The notes beneath the pieces are model-generated. The model did no database searches, had not been told where the DNA came from, and was given only the letters and a program-made list of their open reading frames with translations. Below are positions 35,501-47,467 of a DNA stretch of 64,000 nt, piece after piece; the first letter of the stretch is position 1, and every line of letters starts with the position of its first letter. The stretch is from Trichoplax adhaerens (lineage: Eukaryota > Placozoa > Uniplacotomia > Trichoplacea > Trichoplacidae), in contig NW_002060956.1 of assembly GCF_000150275.1 (NCBI RefSeq), positions 1 through 64,000 of the forward strand, given 5' to 3'. Made by a program: the position numbers and the translations under genes.

Positions 35501-38500
35501 AATAAAGTTACTGTGTTACTAAAGATTAGCTTCATTTTCATCAATCTCATCATACAAGAAGACTCTATAACAAAAATATAACTAAGTCTTGGAGGATAAG
35601 ATTTACCGAAAAGAGATACATATTTAGAAATTTATCAAAAGCTAATTGAGCTCAATATTTACCGATATTATTACTACTATGGATTGATCTCACTCCCTCT
35701 TAAACTACACTTATGCTAATTTTTAACTTACTACCCTAGTTATGTCATAATTATCGCTATTGTAACCTTACTTTGTCTGTATTATCCTACAGCCAAGGTT
35801 ATTTTGAGTATTTTCTATAGTATATCAGGGCATCATTTTCAGTAATCAGACTTGCTATAACGTAACTTAGTATGGGATTATAGATTCTTAGCCATGATTA
35901 GTATGATTTACGATAGCGTAACTTTCTATATTTATCTTAAGATATATTTAGTAGATCATAAGCATAAACTGTAGTGGAAAATTCTATGCTGCAGTATCGA
36001 TGGGTATATACTGTACAGTAGCTTATCGAGTAACTATAAAGGTTAGAGGTAAAAATAAAACTATAATTTATATATTAAAACTTGTTCAGTTCATCGTACT
36101 CTGACTGATACAAATAGTGTCTACGTAAGTACTGTAGTAGTTTTTGTATTGGATTAATGAAGGGCCGTTGTAAAATACTGCTACTAATATTAATCTGAAT
36201 AAATGTAAAATATGGTAGAATATGCGATGCTGATTGTAACTGCGAATGTTACGAAAAGTATATAAGCTGGCAACTTAGATTATTCTAGAAGTTCTTTCTA
36301 GAAGTACTTAGTCCTTAGCACTATGTACATCGCTTAACCTTCATTTCTATCACGGGCAAACAAACAAACTTTCATTGTTATATATGCAAGAGTTATTTTT
36401 CCTCACCAACATTGTTTAAAGCTAATATCTACTTCATTAATTCTTTCTTGCTAGTATAATAAATCTGTTTTTCTAATAATTGTAGTTGTCTTTACAATTA
36501 ATATATGTAATCATTAGCTATGGTTTCCTTACATCAAGAAAGCAAATCATTCAAGAATAAACTAATCAAGTACTCAGAAATTTAATCTATTAGTATATTT
36601 CTGTAATAAATCCGATATATAATTACTTAGATCTTATATTGAGCAATGCCAACTTAACTAACCTTGAGCATTTACTGTCATCACGATGATGCAAAAGACC
36701 TAAGTAAATTAAGATAATAAAATCAATTCACATAATAGAAAGTAGCAGAAATTTATTAATCACGCCGTACAATTTTAGGCTTTTGCGGCAATTTATTCCA
36801 TCATAATTATAATTCTAAATATTTAATTATTACGGTGTTGCCTTGCCGTTAAGATAGTTTAATAAGTACAGTAGTAGCCAATATAGAAAGTATCCATATT
36901 TGTAGTGCTAGGCAAGATAAGTAACGACTAAACGTGGATGTTATTTGTGATAGTTCATTACAGATTTGATAAAGATTGTTATTGTGTGATAGACGTAGTA
37001 AAATGATTCAAGTTTTAGTTGATGATAGTTGAATTAGACAACCTACATGCTTAGATTAAGATTATGTATGAGTAAGGCATTCAAAATATTTACTGATAAA
37101 AAGCTACGTAAGGAACTTCTCAGTTTAAGATGTTTCTCCAAGTAATAATAATAATGCTGTTGTTATTTACAAATTAGACGGTTTCTATACAAACGGGAAC
37201 ATTTGAGTTGAGTTGTATGGTGAAAATTTGTAGATGTATCTTTGCTAATATAAGTTTTATCTTCGCTGTATTTTGCTGTATGTGTTTAAGGTTAAGTAAA
37301 AGGGCGTTCTAGTCAGTAGCTACTTATGGGCTTTTACTGTACATTACCTTATCGTAGAGTTGAAATTGCGGCATCAATACAGCGAAGAGACTCAATAAAT
37401 TGATGAAACAGATATTGTAGAATTATCGTAGCGCTAAATATTTGCATAGCGGTCAAATTTGAGGTCATAATCTATCGATCAGAAAATAGTATGGCTTTAA
37501 AGTAAAATGAATAATTTATTAGGTATATCATGGAATTATTATAGGGTAAGATTACATAAAACTAGATAAAAAGCGAATTAGCTATAAACTATGAGAAATT
37601 TTTAATTATTAGCTTCGAAAATTTAAAAATGTTACAATGCTATCAGTATCGTAAAGCATAAATCTTATAATTTATCAACCATTATCTACTTGAGTAGAGG
37701 TATGTCCCAGGGCATTTATATACTTAGAAAGTCCACATGTAGTTGTTATGTAGCTTATTATTGTAAAATTTAGTAGAAACTATCATGAGTATGTTTGATA
37801 ATGTGTACGTCTGTAACTTACTTGTCTGGTGCTGCGACTTCAGAACATTACTTTAAACAAGGGAAGTATAAAGAGTAAGATAATGTAGGAAAACCTATTT
37901 GTATATTTACTAGTATTATAAATCCCAAGTTAGGAATAGTGATAGTGAAAATAATATGTTTTTGTTGACTATATTTCCTATTTAACTCGGATCTTTTCGT
38001 TTAATAAAAATTTACTAAAACTATACGAGTCTTGTCGTAGCCAAGACTTTGATTCTGTGTTTCAATGATAAGAAGTTCTTTCTATTACAACGATGGGCTG
38101 TGGCAAAAAGACATTGCTAATAGAATACCTACAACTAAAACTCATATCACTGCTTCAGAATATTCAAAATTACACAATAGCCAACTTGATATGATCAGAT
38201 TTTAGTTGGGTTCTTAGCTATAACCTTTAATATTTGCAAAATAAGCAATTACGCGTGTAATAGTAGTTAAATTGTATACGCTCATATATATATATATTGC
38301 TATAGAAACGTAAGAATATAAGTATGAGTCTAAAAGTGGATATGGACTTGAAATAAAATACTTTAATCTTAACTGAGGTAAATAGTGCTTCATTTAAAGC
38401 ATAGAATATCGGAATAAAATTAATTAGTAAAGAGAACGCGAAATAATTTACTAGCCGTATCCGAAGTATTCGCCATTATTACCATAAACCTTAAATAATA

Positions 38501-38579
38501 TAAAGTAAAATATTAAAAATGTCAAAATTACCAAAATAAATAATATTCGATTTATTCGGCTAGAGCGAAGGGAGATCAT
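25925..38579 (-). CDS. C-type-lectin adhesion G-protein-coupled receptor, gene 2
   Basis: Paralog of gene 1 with the same architecture. Exons in transcript order: 38532-38579, 36663-36699, 34067-35293, 33563-33994, 33343-33483, 33091-33173, 32360-32422, 32003-32111, 31585-31710, 31225-31309, 30999-31098, 30876-30913, 30522-30627, 29964-30070, 29365-29467, 28889-29045, 28534-28600, 27911-27977, 27563-27648, 27260-27386, 27088-27129, 26809-26895, 26460-26580 and terminal 25925-26003. Phases agree at all joints but the last. It has one more long stalk exon (33563-33994) than I see in gene 1. The helix 6 exon ends at a GC donor (CAG, then gcaagt) instead of GT. No internal stop was found. Predicted role: surface receptor with a lectin head, GPS-cleaved GAIN and a 7TM signalling unit. 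Confidence 0.85.
26809..30070 (-). CDS. gene 2 seven-helix exons
   Basis: Nine exons of the same lengths as gene 1 (107, 103, 157, 67, 67, 86, 127, 42, 87 nt). Signatures: YIGCSISLLALL (helix 1), VHLNLAIAM (helix 2), HFFYLASLTWMMM (helix 3), WAPPVVIV (helix 4), CWIRSTS (ECL2), LFGISWIFGVLYY (helix 6), CPQ then GLLIFYFHC (helix 7). The Glu after the WMMM of helix 3 in genes 1 and 3 is Ala here. Confidence 0.9.
30522..32422 (-). CDS. gene 2 GAIN domain and GPS exons
   Basis: Seven exons matching gene 1 in length except the fourth (85 versus 82 nt, one extra codon). The GPS reads CTYW, W..FG, HC, then HFTNFAVLM, so the His-Phe/Thr cleavage site and the tethered agonist TNFAVLM are intact. A 15-bp perfect hairpin lies in the intron between the first two exons. 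Confidence 0.85.
32243..32306. repeat. two adjacent inverted repeats in gene 2 intron
   Basis: 32243-32275 forms a stem around ctttacaaag with arms aatgaaattg and caatttcatt. Directly after it, 32274-32306 forms a perfect 15-bp stem with a 3-nt loop. Both share the attcat/atgaat theme. Confidence 0.8.
33091..33994 (-). CDS. gene 2 small stalk exons
   Basis: 33563-33994 (432 nt, phase 1 to 1) is Ser/Thr/Asp-rich stalk. 33343-33483 (141 nt) starts after tctaatag, as its gene 1 paralog starts after tttactag, and encodes DNFSANDISIGSAS. 33091-33173 (83 nt) ends ENNEM at gttaat in phase 0 and joins the first GAIN exon. Confidence 0.75.
34067..35293 (-). CDS. gene 2 CTLD plus mucin-like stalk exon
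   Basis: 1227-nt exon with acceptor tgaacag and donor gtaagt, phase 1 to 1. The CTLD has six cysteines, YWIGLKD, FWKTNYP and WRDDDC, and ends in CQRP. The stalk is Ser/Thr-rich and contains a 26-residue tandem repeat (VVRDD...STSSSLLLS). Confidence 0.9.
34355..34513 (-). repeat. 78-bp tandem duplication inside gene 2 stalk
   Basis: Two direct copies of a 78-bp unit, each coding for ...VVRDD(N/H)STSSSLLLS..., keep the reading frame. The copies differ at few bases, so the duplication looks recent. Confidence 0.8.
35855..36330 (+). mobile_element. degenerate LTR family C relic
   Basis: Similar along most of its length to the LTR at 40325-40876, in the same orientation, but divergent and without clear ends or target duplication. 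The 3' part after about 36330 no longer aligns. It lies in intron 2 of gene 2. Confidence 0.65.
36663..38579 (-). CDS. gene 2 signal-peptide exons
   Basis: Exon 2 (36663-36699) encodes VFCIIVMTVNAQ plus one base, a close match to the other paralogs. Exon 1 (38532-38579) is more divergent: ATG, then an Arg-rich n-region (SLRSSRINR), then ILFIL up to the gtaatt donor. The donor context and position are conserved, but the paralog ATG is missing and the start is placed eight codons further upstream. Confidence 0.6.
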
Positions 38580-40319
38580 TATTGCAGCAACTTGGTAATA
38601 AGAGATATTAACGATATACTGTATTAATTCAATACTATTTGTTCACATCTACGTGCTATCTAAACTATATATGATATACTGAACACCTAAAATATTCTAC
38701 TTTTAATTCTCTTAGCACTATCATGAGTTAAATAATTTGCAATATTTACTTATAGTAATAAGTCCACTGAATTTGGGCATCATCAACAATAAAACAACAT
38801 CTGGAGTATACGTCAGACCAAGAATAAAGAAGAAAACTGTTTGATAAAAATATATTTTTAGGCAGTATAGCAACCGAGAGCATTGCCATGTTAGATGTAA
38901 ATATTGTTTACTGTAATCTGTAATTAAGTAATTGATTTTGAGCATCAATGCAACAACATCATTACTTTATGATCATTCTTGAACACCTGATATAACATTG
39001 ATACAATTGTGCAAGTAATTTCAGAAATTGTTTCAAAGAATGACGCATTGCATTAATTTTTTTCTTTTCTTTAAGTGGTGATGCATCTGTGCGGAATATC
39101 CGATACGATAATCTATTATATGTACTGATATGATTCCAATTGAGATGTAGATATAAATACTGGAGTACCGCATTGAATTGTGGTATAACCGATCACGAAA
39201 TTACAAAATTGCTAGAAAATAAGAACTTCTTCAGATCTTTATACAACATAATCTACACACAACTCTACTCTAGCCGAATACAACTACTAGAAAGACTTCT
39301 AGACATAATTACTGAATAATCAAAAATTGCCTACTTAAATGCTCTTCGTAACATTTGCAGTTACAATCCGCACAGCAACAATTAAATTTGTTTATGCGTT
39401 TACTAGGGTGATGAAGGCTGAATGAAGAGATAGAGATAGCAATAATAACATGTTTATGCATAGAAGTTTTCCATACAACCAGAATTTTTCTTGAAAGAAA
39501 GATAACTGATATTAATGACTTTAGTTCTAAACTTGAATTTAAATCTTAGGTTAACTTGTATTTTTCTTGTTCTATCTACTGAATTGTAGCAGTGCTATGT
39601 TAATTAGCAGATTTAGCTATTAAAAATGAATTAATGACAGTATCATCGATAGATTAAGATAAGCTTTCTGCCTTGGGAAGAAATTATGAATAACTAGTCT
39701 AGAAGACATCTCTAGAGTGTAACTGTCTTTTACATCAAATTAATACTGTGCACTAACATTATTAGGTTCTATTAATTATAGATGAAATTACAGCATGATG
39801 TTTAAGAAATAATGCGATCCGATTTCTAAATAATAAGTTCTGGTATTGATTTATAAATAGAATGCTTAGGTGATAATTAATAAACTTTCTTCTAGTACGA
39901 ATCTTCATGGATAACTCTTGATTTAAGTTGTTTCTAAAGAATACTCTAGTTTCCATCCGCTGCTTATTTAATAGGATAACGTTTATTAAGCTTTTTTGCA
40001 TTTATGGTTTACAGATTTTTTCGCTAGTTCTTTAAACGTACGAATACTTTTCCTTAATCAATGCTAATTCACGAATTAACAAATAACTAGGAATATATAC
40101 TACAATATCATTGCGTACGTATAGGAGAATTGATTCAAAAAATATGCAACCTGATTTCGATGATCAACATCGTAAATTTACAAAATAGAATATACAGTAT
40201 ACAGTCTTCTAATACCTCGAATAAATCAAACTTCTTAATAACTAATCATTAATTAACGATTTACATTATAAATATACTACATCAGAAACTGAAATGTATC
40301 TTACTGTCGATCCCAATAC
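38580..40319. other. intergenic upstream of gene 2
   Basis: Contains a 5'-truncated family C LTR piece (39178-39385) but no exon or RNA gene that I can support. The promoter of gene 2 is expected near 38.6-39 kb. Confidence 0.5.
39178..39385 (-). mobile_element. LTR family C fragment
   Basis: About 208 bp matching the first part of the LTR at 16483, starting ataaccgatcacgaaatt. It is diverged and ends abruptly near 39385. Confidence 0.7.
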
Positions 40320-40324
40320 TATCT

Positions 40325-40876
40325 TGTAATGTAACTTAGTATTGTGATTGTAGACTGTTAGCCATGCGTAGTATAATGTACGGTAGATATTTATCCTAAG
40401 AGATATTTGGTAGCTGTAACTATAGACTGTAGTGGTAGAGACTCTATGCTAGAGTACAGATGACTATATACAGTAAGCTGTTGAGTTACTAATATGGCTA
40501 TAGGTAAAAATAGAACTGTAAATCATTTATTAGGATATGGTTAATTCATTGTACTTTGGCTGAGGTGAATAATGTCTACGTAAGTACTGTAGTCGTATCC
40601 GTATTGGATTAATGATGGTCCGCAGTAGAATAGTCTTTCTAAGAATAGTTTAACTATGTGTAAAATAAGGTAAAAGGTTGCCATGCGGATTGTAGCAGCG
40701 AATGCTACGGAAAGTATAAAAGCATGCAACTTTAGATTATTCTGTTAGTTGGTTCTAGAAGTCTTTAGTAGTAGTATTCGGCTAAAGTAGAGCTGTGTGT
40801 AGTTAATCTTTGTATAAGATTCAATAAAGCCCTTATTTTTCTAAAATTTGGAATTTCGTGATTGGTATATATCACA
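40325..40876 (+). mobile_element. solo LTR, family C copy 2
   Basis: 552 bp, starting tgtaatgtaac and ending atatatcaca. Flanks tatct (40320-40324) and tatat (40877-40881) differ by one base, as expected for an aged target duplication. Plus-strand TATAAAA at 40715-40721 and AATAAA at 40823-40828. Confidence 0.85.
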
Positions 40877-41189
40877 TATATATATCAAGAAATATAATAA
40901 TTCAGTTAAAATTGTTTACGATGCTTATTAAATGATCTTCACTGCCTTTATTGCCTAAGAAGATTTTAAAATATTCTATTTTAAAGAAAATTTATATTAT
41001 ATCAAGGCATGTATTGTTAAAGGTCTATACACAATTTCAGTTAGCTTCGAATATTAGTTACTACTTATTTATATCATCGAGAGTTATAGTAATGTGCATA
41101 GCTAGACGATTAGCAAATAGGAGCCTCAACTAAGCTAGTAATTCAATGGGATTTCTAATATTATATTCAATCCGTATAGTATAGGTACC

Positions 41190-41773
41190 TGTCACAAACT
41201 TATGTTGCGAACTACTACAATAAACTAATAGATTACTTATGCCTTGCTCCACTACACCTGGAGATCTACTGTATGGTAGTTCTTTACTACTTTCGGTCAC
41301 ACAGGGATAAGACTGTTCTAAAAGATTAGTATAGTTTTTATTAGTAGAGTAGCCTAGTACCTTCTCGTACACGATCTAATAAGGAACTCAGGAACTGAGC
41401 ATTCGCTCGTCCTTTTATACCATTCCACTAAATTTATGGTGCACACATAGTAACTTGACAATATAAGATTTACATGATTTGTATACGCGATAATCGCACG
41501 ATAAGTGCGCGATAGTCACACGATAAATGCGCGATAATCACACGATAAATGCATGATAATCGTACGTACGTAGCGGGTGCTAACGTATCGCCATTATTAA
41601 TATCTACTGTATGTAGGCTCTACTAATTAATTGCAAATACAATTATGCCTTTTGTCGTCTAGCAATCTAGACATTAATATTATTAATTTCAATTACGCTT
41701 ACCAATATGATCCATTAGCTAAATACTGACAAAATCTATTTAATTAGCAAGTACGGTGCTTTGCTCCGTAACA
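41190..41773 (-). mobile_element. solo LTR, family E
   Basis: 584-bp element starting tgtcacaaac and ending ccgtaaca, flanked by exact gtacc duplications (41185-41189 and 41774-41778). A TATA box (tataaaag) reads on the minus strand around 41413-41419. It contains a short tandem array. The minus-strand frame at 41130-41372 straddles the LTR end and is unlikely to be a gene. Confidence 0.85.
41486..41566. repeat. 22-bp tandem array within LTR E
   Basis: Three to four imperfect copies of a unit like gcgcgataatcacacgat, unusually CpG-rich for this window. The position upstream of the LTR TATA box (on the minus strand) suggests repeated enhancer-type sites, which is inference. Confidence 0.75.
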
Positions 41774-41778
41774 GTACC

Positions 41779-42561
41779 ATAACTACAGTAGTACTATTAA
41801 GTGCATCAAAATTATGCTAAAGCACCTAACATTATTAGAAAAAAGTATTACTAATTTAATATTTTAGTAACTCTATTTAAAAATAATAAATTATTATCAA
41901 TTACCTCTAACATTATCCACAGATGATGGAAATCGTACTGATATATCCTCTTTCAATAAATCTTTCATCTTGCAAACGGACTGGCATTATGTATACTAAT
42001 CAGTTGTGATCGTTCACTAGACCATTGAAAACAACATGCAAATGAATATAGCATAGCAAGAACAGAATAAAAAGGGACATTTGTTAGTCAGTAGGTCTGT
42101 AGGCACTTTTTAATTATTTTTAACTTCATGACAAGGTTTGGGAAAAATACCATAGCTTTCGTTAAATTCTTTAGCCAGAGTCATTTCTTTTAATTTTATT
42201 TTATAATTTAACCAGTTGATCAAATTGATCTTGAACTACTATGTTACATGCTTTAGAAGAGACAATAATTTGATAAATATTTAGGTGTTGCTTTCATTAT
42301 AGCTTTCTTAACAAGTCTAATCATGAAGACGAGTTAATTAATGACCAATCGGTTTATCTTATTTGAATGGCTTTTAAAAGAACTAGCCCATTGATTCGTT
42401 AGCCACATGTGCCCTTTACGAAAATCTTGAACGCTGTCGAATTCGCAAACTGTGAACAGCATTGTTTTGCTTCTTCCTTCCTGTTAGCTCCAAAATACTG
42501 GTATAAGAATTAATTAAGAAAGGAACCCCCCCCCCCAAATTCAGTTAACACCTGAAACGAA
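41779..42561. other. intergenic, no gene recognised
   Basis: AT-rich sequence leading to the retroelement fragment, with a run of 11 C at about 42526. I could not extend the retroelement homology into it. Confidence 0.4.
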
Positions 42562-43001
42562 GACTAGTATTAAAAGACTGAAGGAAGAAATCGGGAAAGA
42601 ACCAGTACTGCAGCTAATACAGCTCGGGCCATAATTTGTGTTACAGACTTACGCATCTGAGAGAGGAATATGAGTAGCAGCAAGTCAAACTGATGAAGAT
42701 TGAGAAGGGGGACCTGTGCTGTTTATGAGCAAGAAATTTCTAAAGCCAAGAAGAACAAATTCTACGATAGACAAAGAATGTATGGTGGTTGTGCAGGCTG
42801 TGAAGTCGTTCTACACTTATTTGAATGACCCAGAATTTTTCTTGCGGACCGAACAAAAGCCTTTAGTGTAGCTTATAAAAAGTGAAGAATAGCAATTAAA
42901 GACTAATGACATGGGCCATGTATCTGTGTCAATTCCGTATGAAGATACGATATCATCCAGGAAAAGAACATGGAAATGCAGGCGGACTCTCAAAGTTAAA
43001 T
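42562..43001 (+). mobile_element. decayed Ty3/gypsy pol fragment (RNase H region)
   Basis: One plus-strand frame from about 42562 to 42910 reads like the RNase H region of Ty3/gypsy pol, with landmarks KEEIGKEPVL, FVLQTYAS, KECMVVVQAVKSF and KPLV. It is broken by five stops (TAA, TGA, TGA, TAG, TAG). A frameshift near 42913 leads into WAMYLCQF and YHPGKEHGNA. It is clearly dead. No LTR pair flanks it, and it is the only internal retroelement sequence found in the window. Confidence 0.85.
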
Positions 43002-44754
43002 GAAAGTTTTAGAACTGAAGCCGTTAACGAGTGTTAGTTTGATTGATGTTATAATTTTCAAGGATATAAAAATTATAGAGGTGACCAATGTAGTGATACA
43101 TGCCATGTTTGATTATAATGATAGCTATATTTGGTAAACTTAGGTTACTAAGAATAGATGTTATCGTAATATTAATATTAGATGATTGCTAACTACTATA
43201 TTAGAAATAGTTGATAACTAATATTAGTTAGTTAACTAATTATGGTACAAAATTCATGTGACATGATATATGCTGTAATTATAAAGATGCCCAACACCGA
43301 TAGGTTTTGGACATTAACAGAAGAGTAGCTTATCTTAAGTGGAATGATTCGGATTATAGAAGATAATGATGTTCTATTTGAGGAAAAGTATTCTGTTTGA
43401 TGACTCAAATCTGATTGTAGTTAATTATGTTGTTATAAATGGATTTAACGCAATGTATTTAAGAACTGTGGAGATGAGCTCACATTAAAGACTTCTCTTC
43501 AATTTGAGTTCGGAATATTTTAGATTTTGGACTAGGTTCTTGTAGTAATTAATTTATTGCTCTATATTCTTAAAACCTTGTAATAAAGCCTTTTAAAAAT
43601 TCCATTTGGCAAAAGCAGGTATAGTGAGACACTTTTATTACATTTTTTGAACGTTGTGTGATACATTAAATATTTGCTTCATTTCAAGAACTCTAATTTT
43701 GAATTTGAGAATTGCAAATTCTAGTTAAAACCCACCCATGGTTGTGGAGGGTAGCTGGAGAATTCCATAATTGCAATCATAGCAACACTATAATCTAAAT
43801 TTTTTAAGCTATAAACTGTCCTCAAGTAACTTTATTTCCTACGTGATATTTACATATTATTTTTAACTATTGCTATTGATAATTGAATTGAAAAATTAGG
43901 TCTACTTGTAAACTTAACATATTTGCCGTCCGTAAGGTAACCTAAACTGTAAAAGTTAAGTCAATGTAGACTGCAATGAGCCATGTAATATCGGAAAACT
44001 TGAATAAAATTTTTAAAATTTAGAAAGCCAATAATAAACCAAATAGTTGTTTAACGAGTTACTGATTTAATTTAAGTTCGTCCACAAGTATAGCAATATT
44101 ACAAAATTTCAGATGTATGTCACTATGTATTTATTAAGTATCGATGGGATTTATTTTCATAAAAAACGTTCCTCTACCGTAAATAATCATTTCTTAAGAA
44201 CGTGATATTACAGCACTATTTCAGTGCTATCAGCCTCTATAGCGACCTTAATTTCGAGATAAAATGATCAAGGTATAGCGCTATCTCACAAGCTGTAATT
44301 ATAAAAAAATAAATCTTGCTTCATTGTTTTACTATGACTGCTTTTTGATGTATGTCCTTTGAAGCTAATAAATCCTGCGTAATGTAAAGATTATAAAAAG
44401 TAACCTTAATCACTTAATTCTCTTATACTCTATTTCAATTTCCTGGTGCTATTTTTCTGTTTGTTAAAGTAGCAGTTTCTTCAAATAGCTAGTCATGCAA
44501 CTGAGTTGCAAATTACTACATCTATATAGCATAAAATTGCTGTGCTCTAAGAGCGAATGAAATGGAAATGATGAAGCAAACCCGACTGCTTAAATATCAA
44601 GTCATTTACCCCTGTCTTCGACTGTCCTTGACGAAGACAAAAATATAGGATTTGACTGGAGTCCTTATGGTAGTCCTGGAAAAAGTTCATCGTGTGAACG
44701 TACCTTAAGAACCCTTTCATTACGTGCTAACCTCATATTATATTATACTATAAG
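43002..44754. other. intergenic, nothing recognised
   Basis: About 1.7 kb AT-rich with some small hairpins (for example around 44210-44290, cagcactatttcagtgct). It may include further unrecognisable retroelement debris. Confidence 0.4.
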
Positions 44755-44759
44755 AGGTC

Positions 44760-45194
44760 TGTCACAAACCAGCTTCGTAACAAGGATAACTTAAAACAAA
44801 TCTCTAAATTACTATAGTCTCCGGGATTCAGTATCCCTACTCACAAGAATTTAGACGCCTTAGATTCTACATTAAACTCAACTAGACAATTGATAGCTAC
44901 TTTATTCAACTATCTAACGGGCTTATATACCCTTCTACACCAGCTAACATTCACGAGTCATATTATAAAATACTTAGGTGAGAACATCTACTAACTAATT
45001 TTTCACAGTCGGACTACAATATGTCCTTTTACAGAATCATTTCAGTGCACATTACAGCACAGCATTAAATTTACTGTAACACATCTATAATTAGAGTAAT
45101 TCCTATTGTAAGTAACTAGTTGTAATATATTATCACTATATTATATTAACCAAATTAAGATAGCCATTTCTTTACGGTAGTTCGTACACTGACA
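44760..45194 (-). mobile_element. solo LTR, family A copy 2
   Basis: 435 bp, the same length as copy 1, starting tgtcacaaac and ending actgaca, with exact 5-bp duplication aggtc (44755-44759 and 45195-45199). TATA and AATAAA read on the minus strand. Confidence 0.92.
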
Positions 45195-45199
45195 AGGTC

Positions 45200-46846
45200 A
45201 TAAAATCGAAACTGTCCAATATTAGTGAAAGAGTACCGGTACTGAAATTATAATATATATAATTAAAAACACAATTTCATATTATTATTTAAGTGCCGGT
45301 AGTACATCATATTGAAAGAAAGCTAATCACCGATTAAATCGAGGACTTGCATTGCTTAAGATATCACGAAATGGAAAATGTGTGGTAATAATATGACAAC
45401 AGCAAATGTAATCGCCATTAATGAAACATTTTCATTACCAGTATTTACTGTACTTATAAACATTGTTTCACTTATCTATTAAATATTCTATTACAGAACC
45501 AATGATTTATGGCTATAGAAACCAAAGTGAATAAAATTAAGTAGCAGTCTTTCCAACCTAAATACCCATAATACATTCAATTTACGGGTATAGTTGATAT
45601 AATGAGATTTTAAGATTAGCCTATCTAATATCTAACCGGCACTTTTTAAACTTTAAATATGTCTAGTATACAGCATAAAGTCTAAGCAACGCCGATGACA
45701 ATTTAACTGCGTAAACATGCCTAACCTTCCCTCTTAGATTAAATGCCGATTAATTCATAGCTTTAATATATTCATTTCGCACTATTAACAGTCATTAGGG
45801 TTGACAGTGCCCTTTCTAAAGCACCTATTCAAAATACTGAATAACTCATCGTACATTATCGGAAGTCCGATAGCTAAAATTTTGACTTTTTTATTTGCAT
45901 GCACTGCATAAGATACAATATTGTATCTTAACCTACTGAAGTTCAACTCTTAATTAAGACAGCTGACAGATAAAATCTTTTCCTTTACGGTATTTAGAAT
46001 TGAAATAATCGCTAAGAAATTACAGAGAATCGATCATATTTTGATAACAATTTCATCACATCACATGGAATTTCAGAGTGGCATAACGAAGGCATTAAAT
46101 ACTGTCTTGCATAACTGAGCAACTGAATGAAGCAATTTATAAGATATATGGCTACTTGGTATTGCATACTATGATACTTTATGAGCAATATAGATTTAAG
46201 CCCTGCAGGTGTTAGCCCTCTGGTACAATTGATTATAGAGCTTATAATAATTATAAACCACTATTTTCTAGGAATGATATTAGTTTAACATAATACATTA
46301 AGATTATATCTACGAGATCATCGATAATTTTAACAACAAACATTACACAGAGCAATTGACGTAGAAAATTGTTTGTGTGTTATGATCATCTATTTTTAAT
46401 TTTAAATAGCATACTAAGCGTTACAAATTTTATCAATACAATAAAATCTAGAAGAAGAAAATTGCTATAAATAATATTCTATATTCTATAATATGACTTA
46501 GTACATCAAATAATAAACCTTATAAATTGCATGAGTATTAAGGAGCATATAGGAAAAAATTACTGTAGTGCAGTAGACAATATCGTATGGACTCTGGCTT
46601 TACAATTGATTGATAATAACATGGTAGTTGACTAAATCTCGCAGCATTAATAAATAGAATTAGTATGGACACAGACTGCTGCATCCTAATAGGCTATGTT
46701 TCGTAGCTTATATATTCTATTTGCCAATACTATGAAAGATAATTATTGCGAGTGAAATTTCTTTTCTATAATTTACATCTCAGAAGACAGTATTAATTGC
46801 ATATTGTAGTGTAAAATAGCTTCAAAGGTCATTCCAATATGCCTAA
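45200..46846. other. region downstream of gene 3
   Basis: AT-rich with no exon recognised. At 45232-45300 two arms containing accggtactgaaatt and atttaagtgccggt face each other, possibly a small inverted-repeat element. Confidence 0.4.
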
Positions 46847-47467
46847 TTAAAGATGACTAACAGCATCTGCCATATTGTTAACTGACAAGGCAGGATTATC
46901 GCACGCCGAAAGCAAGGTAGTAGCACTAAATGGAAAAAAATTAAATCATAATTCAAGACATTAATTATACCTCTTAATCCATGAGATAACCATCTTCGTA
47001 ATCAATAATGTCTACTTTAAAATACCACATATAAGAATAGCATTCTATGTCGTCATTTGACTGAAATATGTAATATAAAAAATATGTTTGTCCTAGTTTT
47101 TCTCACCTGTTCGATGAATCCTTTCTTACAAATTCTACAGCTATCAATACAGCAATAAGAATCAGAAGATTAATTTTAGAAAATTATTTAAAATGAATAC
47201 TTACGAATTATGAAACTAATAAATATTTCTTAACTAATTATCAGTAGTATGGATAAGCTAATATTTGCTGTAGTCTTAAAAATGTGATTATTATAAACCG
47301 ATAATTGCTAAATGAATAAATGAACAATTGTATTTGAGTCTGATACCTGCAGTCTTATTTTGACTGAATGGAAATCCTCCAATATTCTTGCATTCGTAAG
47401 ATGCATTGTCTGGAGAAATTGGACGCACTGATATTTTAGTAGTATGGCTGAAACGCGTGTTTCCGAG
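46847..47467 (-). CDS. gene 3 C-terminal tail exons
   Basis: Exon 47347-47467 (121 nt) ends at gtatca in phase 1. Terminal exon 46847-46925 (79 nt) ends DAVSHL-stop, matching the gene 2 terminal exon in length and stop. An 11-nt micro-exon candidate (47205-47215) lies between, three bases shorter than the one in gene 1, but read in phase it would introduce TAA. Confidence 0.45.

Noticed and set aside
41486-41566. CRISPR-like array
   Set aside because: The units are directly adjacent without spacers, inside an LTR, in a eukaryotic context.
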